Shown here piece after piece: positions 33,600 to 45,565 of a DNA stretch of 64,000 nucleotides. This DNA is from Sequoia sempervirens (taxonomy: Eukaryota > Streptophyta > Pinopsida > Cupressales > Cupressaceae). The DNA is taken from contig VDFB02373365.1 of NCBI GenBank assembly GCA_007258455.2, positions 221,496,552 through 221,560,551 of the forward strand. Direction: 5' to 3'. The translations under genes and the position numbers were made by a program. Position 1 is the stretch's first letter; each line of letters begins with the position of its first letter. A model generated the notes under the pieces. That model was not told where the DNA came from. It saw only the letters and a list, made by a program, of their open reading frames with translations, and did not search any database.

Positions 33600-36040
33600 T
33601 CTTGTGTTATGACCTTGTTGCGAAAGTGACCTCTAAGATTCTTAGGACCAATGATGATATGGAGGATGAAAGGTGGATGATATGAGTGATGAACGTTTAG
33701 GAACTTTGAATCAATGCTAGACTTAGGGATTTTGATTTTGATTGTTTGATGTGGATGATGAACTTGTAAACCCTAAGATGTTGGATGTTATCTTTAGGAT
33801 GAACTTGTTCAAAGGATGGTTGATAATTTAACTAAGTGTGCGTGGAAGGATTCATCCAAACACACCTAACTAAACAAATGATTTTGATTTGGTCCAGAAA
33901 TGTACCCAAGTCTAGGTAATGATGTTTGCAAAGATCTAAAGTTGTTTTGGTGAGATGGATTGATGAATGTTTGGAAGATAGATGAAAGTTTTGATGATCC
34001 TAAGAGACTTAGAGAGACTTTGTTTACTAGGCCAAGGTATTGAAGAACACACTTTTCTCTAAGAGCAATCAAAAGACCAATATGACCAAGGGATATCAAG
34101 CACATGTGTGGGGTCCAATTTGTTATCTTTGCTTAATGAGTTTATTTTACCAAAAACACTCACTTGATTATGTTTCAAACTAAATGTCCAATGTCACAAC
34201 TTCTTTTCGTCCCACAAAGTGCTATGTGGAAGTTCCAAGAATTTAGGACAAAGGTTGCCTAATGTTGACCTTTGTAAGAGCAAATTAAGATGCAAACCCA
34301 ATTACTTAGGAACCTCTAAGGACATAGTCCCAAGGGTAAGCAATAGTTCTTGGGCTTTGTCAAAGGTATTTGCTCAAACTAAGGGGTTTGAAGTCTTGAT
34401 GATGATGTTGAATGTTGGTTTGCAAATGTTTTTGAATACACACTGTGTTTTCAAACAAAGAATAATTACAAGCCCTATGGATGTGATAGACAATGTTTGT
34501 TGAGTCCCCACTTGGACAAGTCCAGCTACGCCTACTTTAGCGGATGCGTTAGATGCTTTGACCCCACTCGCCTCCATGGCACTCACTTAGGCATGGGCAA
34601 GCACCAACACCCATGAAACTCCCATGGCATGCTTTCTCTCTACTACCAAAAGTCAAAATTGTGGGCGGCTTCAATAACCGCTCTGCACCAACAAACAGAT
34701 TAAGGATTTTGGCAAATTCTAGCACATAGGTTCTAGTAAGGACTTTCCGTTCGTAGAGAGTTGACCCAACGTGGCAAGAGTCCCCTTTCGGATCCATCTT
34801 GCCGGAGCCAACCGCGTGATTATGGCGTTTAACCAAAATCCTCATTTATATCCCGGCTGGAAATACTTCTTGGCTTTAGAGTGTTACCGGTTGAGTCGTC
34901 CGCTTGGGTGAGTACTTTTCCCCAAGGCAGGCCCTCTAAGATAAACAAAAGCGAGCAAAGACACAATCCGTAACTCGATTGATCTTTGATGGCACAAAGA
35001 ACGAGAATGTACGTGAAAATGCCCCTACTCACACTCGCACAAGATGTTCAATTTTTTAAACCCAAAATGAAGTGTTTTAAAGCAATAAAATGTATTTTGA
35101 GTGTTTCTCTTGCACCCTAGATCGCACGAAGCGCAAGGGGAGAGGATACGTACTCAAAAGATAATCACACAAATCAAACACTTGTTCGTTTTATAGCCTT
35201 CAAAGCAATGATGAGTTCATTTTAAAGCACCAAGATGAAATATGAGTTTGCCTTGTTCAATTTTAAACCAAATCGAAAAGCTAGTGTGTGTCTAAGGTTC
35301 AATTTTAGTCCAACTTTTGAAAAAGAATTGACAATCAAGTTGGCTTAAAATAGAAAACTAAAGTGTAAAATAGAGGCTCTAAGCATTAAAAAATGCTTTG
35401 TCAACTTCAAGTTTGATGCTCATTTCTCCAACTCAAATTTGTTTGATTGTTCGATTCTTAGGTGAGAGCCAACTACTACTATTTCCCAATGCCAACCTGC
35501 AATAATTAGAAAACAATCACAAATAAGAAATAGGATATTTTAAGAAATCAATGATAACTTTATGACAATCTAAAGCACACATTGATGATCTCCTAAATGT
35601 GTTTGAAGCACCACAAAGGCTACAACGATTAAAATGTGTTTTGTGTTCAAGCTGCACTCAAAATTTAAATGCAATATTAATGAAAAAAACATCGCCCCCA
35701 CTCCAAGTTGATTTGGGGAAGTCAGCCTCCAAAGAGTGATTAAGTGTTTTGTGTTTTCCAAGCAAAAGAGGACTCAAAAAAAATCTCAAGCAAGATTCGC
35801 AGCCTCCATATGCTATATGCAACCTGCAAAGAGTGATTTAGATGAGCATGGAGTTATTTCAACTAATATGAAAATAGCTAGATATCCATCATACCTTGCC
35901 ACTTGATTAAATGTAAGTAGTCAGACGCCTGCCCCAAGTTACTCCAATTAAATGCAACAGCTAGATAACCAAACACATTGCGCAGGAAAAAAATAATTAA
36001 GATTTAGGCTGCTGTCGAAGGAAGATGGTGGGTGTAAGGA
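33600..36040. other. Internal region of the LTR element without recognised genes
   Basis: Between the 700-codon ORF and the PPR relics. Only short ORFs occur (for example 34549-34845 on the minus strand), with no recognised motif. Confidence 0.45.
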
Positions 36041-36049
36041 CATGCTAAA

Positions 36050-38140
36050 AGTCAAATTGAAAAGTTTTCCAAGTAAATGCAAATGGCAGGTGCAAAGCCG
36101 AATCCTCAACCTTTGTCAGCAGTCTCTCCAAGTCATTAAATAAATGCGTTGAACCTAAATATGTCGAGTCAGAAAACAAATGATTTTGTTTGACTTAATC
36201 AACCACCATAGTAGGCTTTGAATTTGCAGTGAAGTATGTGACTGGAAAAGCACAATTTGGCATGGAGTGACTTTGCAAACCGCTCCCAAACATATCTCAC
36301 ACAGATAATAGCTTGGACATTTGTGTATAGACAAGACACAAACTTTTTGAAAGAAATCTCCTAAGTGACGTGTTCTCAAATAGAGCAATGATTGAATGAC
36401 ATGCATAAAATAATGGATCTGCTGAAAAGGCTTTAGAAATTCTTTCAAGTAAATGCAATCTATTATCAGGTGGCTTCAGTTCATCCTGTGCAACAAGAGC
36501 CTTCATGGGTGCTTCCTACTCAATCTCAGACGGTAGTTACATCTGCAATTGTCAGTGCTCCTCTAACGTCATCAGCACTAATTGCTACCTCTGTTGTGGC
36601 TACTGTGAGTGAGCAAGTGGGAGAAACCTGAGGAATACGCATTATTTGAGAAACAACAGCAGCAAGCACAACTTCAGCAAGCAACATTGACAAAGCCGTA
36701 TTCTGGATCTGTCTTTGTATTATTTGTTTCAAATCCAAAGCAAAGATTTAAGATTTGAAGCAAGCAATAATAATGAAAACAACGATTTTTAATCAAGAAC
36801 TAAGTTGTAACTGTTCTGCTGATAAGACGCAATATTTCATGACAAATATCAATGATATCAATGAGAAACATGACCATGTTTAATAACAGAAGCAGTTTGT
36901 ATTTGTATCGCTGGAAAAACAATAATACTTAATGAAAAACAATGACAGCTTACACCGTAGCCGAGGTAATTAAACTGAGATATAAAATATCTGAGAATCC
37001 GCGCATTAATGCAACACAAGGCATTCAAGACCATTTACCTTACTCAATGCTTAGAAACCCTCTTGCAAAGACTTCAAGTCGTTGTCAGAAGCAATCCTCC
37101 ACAGAAGAGGTTAGATGCATTCGCTGGGATCCCGTGTCATGAGAAGTCACAACCATCAATGTCAGATAGCATAATTACTGAGATGAATACAATACCTAAT
37201 GACAGCCAACGATGAGAAGGACAGCGATATTGATGGAAAACAAAAGACTTTTCCTGATGCAATTAATCCCCAGATAAAGAAAGGAGACACCCAATCTCCT
37301 GTAGCGCCACTATTTACTCCTCCAAGTCTGACTATCATACTCGATTAATATTTCCAGATAAAAGAGGCTCTCTTTTATTTGACTGTGATCACCAGTATGA
37401 GGAGGCGATATGCTATGGGACGTAAGAGGGCTATATGATATGGATTTCAATAGAATGCTTATGCGAATGTTGATCTCATTGAATGCGTTGATTGCTGCGT
37501 AGATGGACTTGAACAATGCTTAAGAAAATTTCAAGCAAAATCGTTTGGTAGGCACATCCATCAGTACTTCCCTACAACCTACGTGAATGCGCAAATATCA
37601 AAGTGTTTGACCAGCAAAAACAAAAGCTAAAATCTGTCAGTATTGAGAAGTGCAACAAAGTGTGTGGATCCCCACTAAAACCGCGCAGGGAACTCTCTCA
37701 TTCCTGATGTTATATATGCTCATCAAAGTGGTGCGAAATCCCTTCATCAGAGCTGTCGTTCAGGTCGGGGACTTTGATACTTTAGGCAGAGACACCAAAT
37801 GTAGTATCCCAGCGTTGATTTTGGCATAAGATGAAGACGCCTAAAGGTCTTTTGTCAGGTAATATAGATGGAAATGCCGTGGTGGTTTTGTTTAGCAAAA
37901 ACTAGAAGAAGTCTATGAGCTTTCAGACAGAATTCCTCAAGAAAAAATATGGTATGGGGGAATGCGGTGACTGCAGGGTACATACAGATTGGATTTGCTG
38001 AAAAGGCTTTAGACACTTTCAATCAAAAACTGAGTTTCACAGTCTTTCAAATAAAACCAGCCTATGTAAAGTCGTGCCCCAATATAGTCTAAAAGAACTT
38101 TAAAACTAAAGCAAGTGGCAGGTGTAAAACCACCCATTTT
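36050..38140 (+). pseudogene. PPR relics inside the LTR element, antisense to it
   Basis: Degenerate PPR pieces on the plus strand occur at about 36055-36135 (QMAGAKPN), 36340-36460 (a damaged LFE-to-MIE stretch then SAEKALEI), 37430-37545 (weak), and 37895-38135 (EVYELSDRIPQEKIW, NAVTAGYIQIGFAEKALDTF). Wording and spacing match the family at 7.5-9.4 kb. All are full of stops and shifts. They lie between the primer-binding-like site and the ORF of the element, so a host PPR segment was probably captured, or an insertion point lay in such a relic. Confidence 0.7.
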
Positions 38141-38423
38141 TTACGAGCATCCTCTTTGTTTTGAAATTACTCTGATTTACTGTCCATTAGTGAGAAAACA
38201 ATGCTATGAATAATGAAAGAAAAACAATGCTATTGATGATGGCATTTTGCTCACTTAACTAACAGAATTTCACAGAGAGCAATATTTGACTTCCTTCGCA
38301 ATTATCTAGCAATAGGGAAAGTAGCTTGATCAATGATAATTTGGCTCAATTAGACAATATGTATCATAAATCAAAATTTCAGATAGCATTCTCATAAAAT
38401 AATAGTCTAAAATCTCAAAATAC

Positions 38424-38443
38424 TGCCCTCCTTCTAGCGCCAT
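38424..38443 (-). promoter_or_regulatory. Primer-binding-like site of the LTR element
   Basis: Directly inside the right LTR, after TAA, the minus strand reads TGGCGCTAGAAGGAGGGC. Primer-binding sites beginning TGGCGC are common in plant LTR elements. The matching tRNA was not determined. Confidence 0.6.
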
Positions 38444-38445
38444 TA

Positions 38446-39425
38446 TGTAGACCCTAAATCTGCAATTTGCTCAAAAACAAACAAACATGAGTTTTGTTAA
38501 ATCAAACAAAATCAAATATAGAATCCATATGAAATATAGAATCATGCTTCATAATGCAATCCAAACAACAAAATATCAACTAAACTAAGTGAAAGCATAA
38601 AGAAGCAAGAATCCAACTCTATCTCATATTGGATTGGTGTCACATGTGCTAGTGACCCTTTCCCAATCCTTGATTGATAAGCTTAGATGATGAAATTGCT
38701 ATAGATGATGGAGATGATAAATGGACAAGATAAGTTCTCAAAGAGAATGACCTTGCATCAAGTTGTGGAGAGATTGTGGAGGATTTGCTTGAGGATGATG
38801 CACCTATTTAAAGATTTTCAAAATGCCAAATGTTGAAGAGGGACCAATGTGGGATAAAAAATAAGCCAATGAGTTGAGGACACTTGTCATCATGTGATTA
38901 GTTGATGTGTGTGCAAGATTTGGGAAGAGTGCCCAAGAGGGGGAAATTTTGAATTCAAATTTGCAATAAATTTTGAGAGGGGGACAAGAAAGGAGAGCAA
39001 TAAATGCCCTGTTTGACTTGTCATGTTGAAAGAAAATGAGTGTTTTAATAAATCAATAAAATTGATTTATTGTGCAAGTGGCTAGGTCTAGATAATGCAA
39101 GTGGGATGGGATTAGCATTAGATTAGGATTAGATGATGATCATGTTGATTTAATGCTGATTAGATGATTTGACTTTTTGGACTTAAATACTTGATTTATT
39201 TAAATTAGAAAATGGTGGAATATGATTTAAGATTTGATTGACATAAAGTCCTGATTTATTTAATTAAATGGATGATGCAAAATGAAGGTTGACTGATAAT
39301 GTTTATTTGATAAATGAGATTATTTAATGAATGGATTAAAGGTGATGAATGGACCTAATGCAACATCTAGTTCGGTTGATGAATGAACCTGATCAAATGC
39401 AGAATGTAAATTTTGCATGTCTACA
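38446..39425 (-). repeat. Right (5') LTR, complete, 980 bp
   Basis: It begins TGTAGACCC and ends GTCTACA on the plus strand. It is followed by the ATTGT target duplication. It carries a minus-strand TATA-like CTTTAAATAGG, which would serve transcription of the element leftwards. Confidence 0.93.
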
Positions 39426-40398
39426 ATTGTTAGACAAGTATGAATGAAAAATATAATTTTTTAAATATTTTTTGATCTCTAAATCTGGCCAAGGACACGA
39501 TTTCCTATGAGTCTCAGTGACTTTGGTTGAATTTTTCCTAAAAAATTACATGTTTTAAGTTTTAACCAAAAATTAGTGACGAGTTTTCCAAGCGATTACT
39601 TTCCATCCAATTTTCTTAGCAAGTACTCACAAGTTCTTTAAACTATGCTTTAACACATTTTGTGTTTCTACAGTGCATCATTATGTAATACCATTTTTAA
39701 AGATTCAACCATGTGTTAATGTTTGAGTAGTCAAGTCTCAAGACACCTTTCACAACTAGTAAGCAAGAACCCATCTCTCATGAATTTGAATGGTCTCCTT
39801 GGCACTTATTTTATCTATGTGATGTTCACATCATAGGGATGAAGCACCAAGACATACCAAGAGATCACCCATCCCATTACTATTCCAACTCAAACACATT
39901 TAATTATGGAGTCTCCCCTACAATTAGGCCCACTTAGATTGCTATCTTATTTCAAAACCTTAAGCTAGTATCGTGCTTTATGAACCATAAATTGTGGGGA
40001 TCCTTAGCTCTTTCATTTTTATGCATTTTTAGGCAACTTCTATATCAAATATTTCAACATAATGACTTTGAGTTTTGGAATGCACTATGACATTCAATAA
40101 ATAGGAAAGGATGATTTCAAGAAGAAAGAAGCACAACATTTGATAAACTCCACAGGAAAAAGGCAACTTGATTGTTTATAATTTATTAATATATCCAACA
40201 TAGAAATGGTTTGGTGATGAAGTTTTTTGATTATCTAAGAAAACATATCTTCCATACAACTTTCACAATATGTAAAATCATATACAAGAAAGCTTCCAAT
40301 TTTAAAGATATTTTCAATCAACATCATTCAACAGTCATCCTGCAATGTCTTATAGTCAAGCAAACAAAAAAGTTCCAATTTGTATCTATGAAACTTAC

Positions 40399-41962
40399 CG
40401 TGCTTCAATTGTTCATTGAATTCTACTTGTTGCTTGTCTTTGCTCTCTTTTAGAATCTGCAGAAAAAAGAACCATATATCTAAATCCAAAATCTTTACCA
40501 TAGAAGTCCCTCAAAATCAAATTAGCAACTAGAAAATGAACAAAATATTGTTTATGTAACATGAAAACTAAAACCTGAACTCCTAGAAACAATCAATCTA
40601 ATACCCTTCCTAAGAACAATAATAGTCTTGTTGATGCACATAATCTACTAGAACGTTTTAAGATCATTATAGAATAATTCAATTATCTACTAGGAAAATA
40701 TTAAATATTTTGAAGCTTGTTATTTATAGAGTGAGAAAGTTTTTATATTCTTGCAAGGGAGGTCCAAGATTACATCTCAATAGCTAACTAATTAGACTGC
40801 ATAGAAAATTTTAATTTTTAAAGGATGATTTTTTTTTACAAGTAAATAATAGTGGCAGAATATTTACAACTCAAAAAAAAGTACAAAATATATGTATTAC
40901 AGGTTGGAATTGAAGATTAAAAATGAATGTATATGAATACATGTTTATTTTGGCGAATAATTTTATCTGACTTTTAAATTAAAATGAAAGTTTGGTTATG
41001 AACATATTAGAGAATTTACAAAAGATCCCCATATTTGGGAAATTTTGTGAAATATGGTATAGACTTAAAAATTACCTTTATGTTTCTCTTTTGTTTACCA
41101 ACACTTATTGGGGCACCCAAGTTCAAATCCCATCTGCATGCAAAATGTCCCTTACAAGTGATACATACTGCTTGTTGGATAACAACCAATTCCTACAACT
41201 TGGAGATTACACTAATCCCAAGAGGAATCCCCTCAAAGGCATGATAGGTCAAAACACTAAAAACCCGAAACTCTCACATGTGTACACCCAATAAAAGGAT
41301 CTACCTAACAAGTAAGCTTGAAACATGGAGTAATATTCAGAAGGAAAAAAATCATCTTGGTCATTTTATTATGTTACTCGGAACCTCAAAGGTTCAAGCA
41401 ACACAATTGTTAAAAAGCAAACCACAGGCTAAAGAACATCATTTTGTCTTCACATCATAGACAAAAGCACAATATGTATTTGAAATTAAAGACAACCCCT
41501 GAACCTGAATAAAATGAGTTCCACTATAAAATCAAATGGACTGTGAAGAGGGGATCCAAGTTCAAAGTGCAGAAAGCATGATTTTCATGATAAAGAGTCA
41601 AAATTATGTAAAATGGGGCATCCCATGTGAACCCTAGCAAACTGACATTGGGTGCAAGTGTGTGGAGAAGTTGACGGTAGAGTTAACAACCTAGAGTCCA
41701 TAGTACAACCACTAAGCCAAAGGGTATATCAAAAATGGAATTTACCACATCTACCAAACAAATCCCTGAAGACAATGCAGACAATGGTGTTTACCGAGAG
41801 ATGGGGAAAATAAACCACATTTTGTCTGAAATGCAACAATTTAAACAATAATTACCTACTAAAAGCTTACCTCGAAAAGTGGTCTGTCTCTTTGAGCAGA
41901 CCCATCCTCAACACGTTCTCTAGGCTTCTCCTTAGCTTCCTCCAACTGACCCTCGTCAAAAC
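40399..41962 (-). pseudogene. FAM192A/Fyv6-type gene fragment, copy A (two exons)
   Basis: Exon one (41962-41871, 92 nt) reads FDEGQLEEAKEKPRERVEDG then SAQRDRPLFE, ending GAG at a GTAAGC donor. Exon two (40456-40399, 58 nt) begins after CTGCAG and reads ILKESKDKQQVEFNEQLKH, ending at GTAAGT. Together they match the N-terminal domain of FAM192A/Fyv6 proteins, whose plant consensus includes RDRPLYEILKENKDKKDAEF and NERFKH. The frame of exon one differs from the longer ATG-initiated ORF there. No later exons were found before the LTR element. It is a partial genomic fragment with good splice signals. Confidence 0.8.
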
Positions 41963-42139
41963 CTTATTTTCAGGTTGCAGCTCGCCAAATTGGAGAAGTG
42001 AAAGGTCAATACCAACGAGGAAGAGTTTGGAGGAGTGGGAAAGCAATAGTGGCGAGGAAAGTGCAAAAAGCTGTGAAAAATATCCCAAAAGATTCATTTA
42101 ATTATCTTGCATTGATATGGACACAATTTTATTAGTTAA

Positions 42140-42352
42140 TTTTTATGAATAATATATATTTTTTAAATATTGATGAAATGCCATAATTTTTAGATTTTAG
42201 TCTATGGTATAATTTAATAGTTTCACTTTAGTATATGTAAATAATTTCTATGAATAATATATTTTTTAAAATATTGATGGAATGTCATAATTTTTAGATT
42301 TTAGTCTATGGTATAATTTAATAGTTTCAATTTAGTATATGTAAATGAAACG
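42140..42352 (+). repeat. Two tandem units of about 107 bp (copy A)
   Basis: The segment TATGAATAATATAT through AGTATATGTAAAT occurs twice in succession. The same pair is at about 50126-50330 in copy B. AT-rich and non-coding. Confidence 0.85.
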
Positions 42353-42874
42353 AGTGGTGTTAATAGCATATGTAGTTGAATAATACAATTCTATATTTTT
42401 ATATGTGGCAAATGGTTTGAAGCAATGGTAAATGAATTGGAATTTTCAAGAAGCAACTCTTCTAAAATAACAAATGTAATGTGTTTCACATTCATTCATA
42501 GAAGCTTTAAATTTAATGCACTTTTATCCAATGCTAAGTGGCAATGGTACTAATATATACCTAGGCAATTTCTTTTTTATTTATATATGTGTTCATTTAA
42601 ATTATGTATGTTAATATGTTAGAGAGTATGTGTTGAAGTTAGGGCTCCCTAACATAATGAGTAATAAAAGTTAAAGAATGTAAATATTAATTTTTTTTAT
42701 AAAATATGTGAAGGCCTTAAGACTGCACCGAGAGGCAATGCCTTCCACAATAGGTATTTTTGGCGCACCAAGCAACCTAGGCAGCGAAATGGCCCACTTA
42801 AGTAGGGGTCCCATGAGGGGGGCTTGAGCTCTATGGATTATGATCAAATTCGAAAGAAAAAAGAATAGAGGAGT

Positions 42875-43118
42875 AATAGTCATTTATTTAGTCATTAATT
42901 TAGCCATATATTTAGTCATTTATTTAGTCATTTTTATTTGTCTGATATTAGTCATTTATTTAGTCATTTTTATTTGCCTGATATTAGTCATTTAGTTGTG
43001 ATTTTACCCAATGACCAAATTAGTCACTTATAAATGACCAAATTAGTCATTTATTTTCCAAATACTACTAGTGTTAGTCATGTGACTAAAAGTTTTAGTC
43101 ACATAGTCATTTATTTGC
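42875..43118 (+). repeat. TTAGTCATTTA minisatellite (copy A)
   Basis: About fifteen irregularly spaced TTAGTCA or TAGTCATTTA strings, with local inversions (AATGACCAAATTAGTCA). Copy B has the same at about 50855-51112. No coding meaning is apparent. Confidence 0.8.
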
Positions 43119-44203
43119 CAAATTCTACTAGTGAAATGAAAGATAAAACTTGTAATTACATAGCACAACAATACTTAGAGCATTTGAAGCCTATATGGTT
43201 TCGTACAGAGTTAACAAAGTACAAAAAATCAAAGAATTGTAATAGAAAAGCGTTGTTTATTGATTTGGAATCCTTCAATATTTGTTCAACAACATTGCTC
43301 AAGCCTTCAAGTGGCTATATAAACTTTTTACCTCCAAACATAACCAATAAAACTTCCTAACTTCCTTTTAAAATCCTAAACTCTTCATATTCCCCTAAAA
43401 CAACATTTTAACAACTTTTGTTTTGCACTTGACATTATTTGCAATTTTTCCCTAAATTGACACTAATGACGTACAAATCCCAAAATTACACAATGGATGG
43501 TCTTTTTAGACCTTATTTAGAGTAATTAAACTCAAAATACCCCTATGCGATCCTTGAATCACCCTATGACCAATCAAATGAGCAAATTTTGATAAAGGTG
43601 TTTAGGTGCTCTTGCACCACATACAATAACACCTTTAGGTGTTTTTACTAATGTATATCAATCTCATTTAATTATTTAAGAGATTTTGATGAATATATTA
43701 AAATGACTTTGAATGAATCATAATTTATTAATATTAATAATTATTTAAAAAGACACAAAAAACGTATATATTAAGTCTCAACCACAAGAATTGTCTTTTT
43801 ATTTTTTTATTAACCAATGCATTTTATAATAACACTAAAGTTATTTCCAAATAATAGATAAATTATTTTTTATGTTACACATATACAATTGCAATATCAT
43901 TTGTACAATACAAACACATGTTACACAATGGTTGACCAAGACATTCAAAAGATAAGCATAATGCATATTATAATACATAACTATCATATAAGTATATCCT
44001 ATAAAATGTTAATATACAATTATTATCTAGTCATTGGAGGAGGTGAATGTGACATATTGATGGGATTGAATCAAAATTAATTTTTTAAGTATGTGGAATG
44101 AGACATGTTTGTATTTTATTGGTGCCTAATCTAGGCCAAGTGACTTTATAAGTGTGCATATATTTATACACATATATTCAAAAAATGTCTTAAAATCTGA
44201 AAT

Positions 44204-44303
44204 NNNNNNNNNNNNNNNNNNNNNNNNNNNNNNNNNNNNNNNNNNNNNNNNNNNNNNNNNNNNNNNNNNNNNNNNNNNNNNNNNNNNNNNNNNNNNNNNN
44301 NNN
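44204..44303. other. Assembly gap (100 N) at the duplication junction
   Basis: An unknown-length gap exactly between copy A and copy B. By comparison with 52186-52535 it may hide material following the copy A end, and the true junction. Confidence 0.99.
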
Positions 44304-45565
44304 TGGAGGGATCAATTATCATGATGCCCATACCTCATGCACTACATGACATTCCTTTGGATTATATTTTTTGTAGAACAGGGAAAAATCTTCCTCAAAT
44401 GTAAATGCATAATGGTTGGAAAGACCTAAATTTGTTGATTTCTAATGCCAATTAAATGGCTAGAATACAACCCATAACTTAGGGAGTCAATCTCCTTAGT
44501 TTCCGTGAACACTATGGGAAAAAAACAACTCTCAACTACCATCTTCCCAAGCAGCAACTTGGCATCCAAATCATGGTCTGCCTCTAAAACTATAACCTTA
44601 CAAGAAAACTCCTTGATCAATAAGAGTTAATCTTACTATGCCAAGTGTCCTTCAAATTTTGTCTATTCATTACTTGGATCCACCACCTTAATTTCCTAAA
44701 CACAAGACAAGATTAATAATTGAGATGCTTTGGCTTTGATGATCAATGATATCAATGGATAGTTGAACTACCAAGGTGGAAGGTGGACCAATCTACCAAA
44801 ATCTACCAAATGACACCACATGGTTTTGCAAAAGCTAATTGATCATCCCTTATAATGCACTCTAACCCCACTCAATTAATGGTCTAGATCAATTTTACAT
44901 CAATAGTAATGGTCAAGGGAGATCTTCTCTTCAGCCCAAAATTACTTGAACATATTTGACTTCAAAATCCAACCAAGACATGTCATGTAAACTTATGTTT
45001 TTGCACTTGACTATATACCCTTTGATTCACCTTGAAGATCAACAACTTCAGCAAATCAGTAGACTACTAAAGTGTTGAATGGTATGATTTATCAAAGTAC
45101 CTACATCCACCAAAGTTGATTAGATCACACCACATGGTTTCACCAAAACCATTTGATAAAACTGCTCGATATCTAGAGGCTTTACTTAAACATTAATCAA
45201 CATTGAAAGTGCACATCAACTTTCCCCAAAGGTTAGTGATTACGACTGATTAGTGGATGGCTAAAGTGTTGAGTGGTTTTATTCACCGAAGTGAAAACAT
45301 TGTTGAAATCCACTAGTTCATGCCACGTGGACATATCATATGCACCTAGCCTCCTACTTTCCATCAATGGCCACAATTTTCTCCTCTCAAGATTGACACC
45401 TTCAATAGATGGTTGAGGAGATTGGTAGCTCGATCTACTAATATGCTACAATACACTAGATTGGGCCAAGTAGTCACAATGTCCATTTACAAATAGGGAC
45501 CCTAACACATACTTGTTGCACCTCTATCCCAATAAGGATCATACACCTCAACATCCCTTTAAAAA

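Larger units (their letters stand above)
30808..39425 (-). mobile_element. LTR retrotransposon, non-autonomous, TSD ATTGT
   Basis: Two near-identical LTRs bound the element: left from 30808 (TGTAGACCC, running into the gap at 31212) and right at 38446-39425 (ending GTCTACA). TGTAGAC and GTCTACA are perfect inverted ends. ATTGT flanks both sides (30803-30807, 39426-39430). Copy B has the unoccupied site near 47410. Next to the right LTR, read on the minus strand, is a primer-binding-like site TGGCGCTAGAAGGAGGGC. The right LTR has a minus-strand TATA-like CTTTAAATAGG (about 38803-38813). Both place the 5' LTR on the right. No protease, RT, RNase H or integrase was recognised, so it would need enzymes from elsewhere. 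The three or so substitutions and two small indels in about 404 bp of compared LTR indicate a recent insertion. Confidence 0.93.
27674..44203 (+). repeat. Tandem segmental duplication, copy A (holds the 8.6-kb LTR element)
   Basis: Apart from the element at 30808-39425, this copy aligns collinearly with 44304-52185. Shared landmarks are the TGGAGGG start, the degenerate repeat block, the Brr2 fragment, the Fyv6-type exons, the 107-bp double repeat, the TTAGTCATTTA block and the AATCTGAAAT end. The offset is about 16.6 kb before the element and about 7.98 kb after it. By eye the copies differ at roughly one base in twenty. The left boundary is near 27674, just after the end of the split unknown ORF. 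The right end falls at an assembly gap. Confidence 0.9.

Noticed and set aside
34549..34845. 98-codon minus-strand ORF in the LTR element
   Set aside because: No motif, and overlapping ORFs in other frames are equally long. Probably chance.
41871..42097. ATG-initiated minus-strand ORF (MNLLGYF start) seen in both duplicate copies
   Set aside because: The Fyv6-type similarity lies in another frame, and this frame has no similarity. It persists only because the copies are recent.
43560..43650. Hairpin-like AGGTGTTTAGGTGCTC and AACACCTTTAGGTGTT, possible MITE end
   Set aside because: The inverted match is short, no partner terminus or TSD was found, and it is identical in both copies of the duplication.
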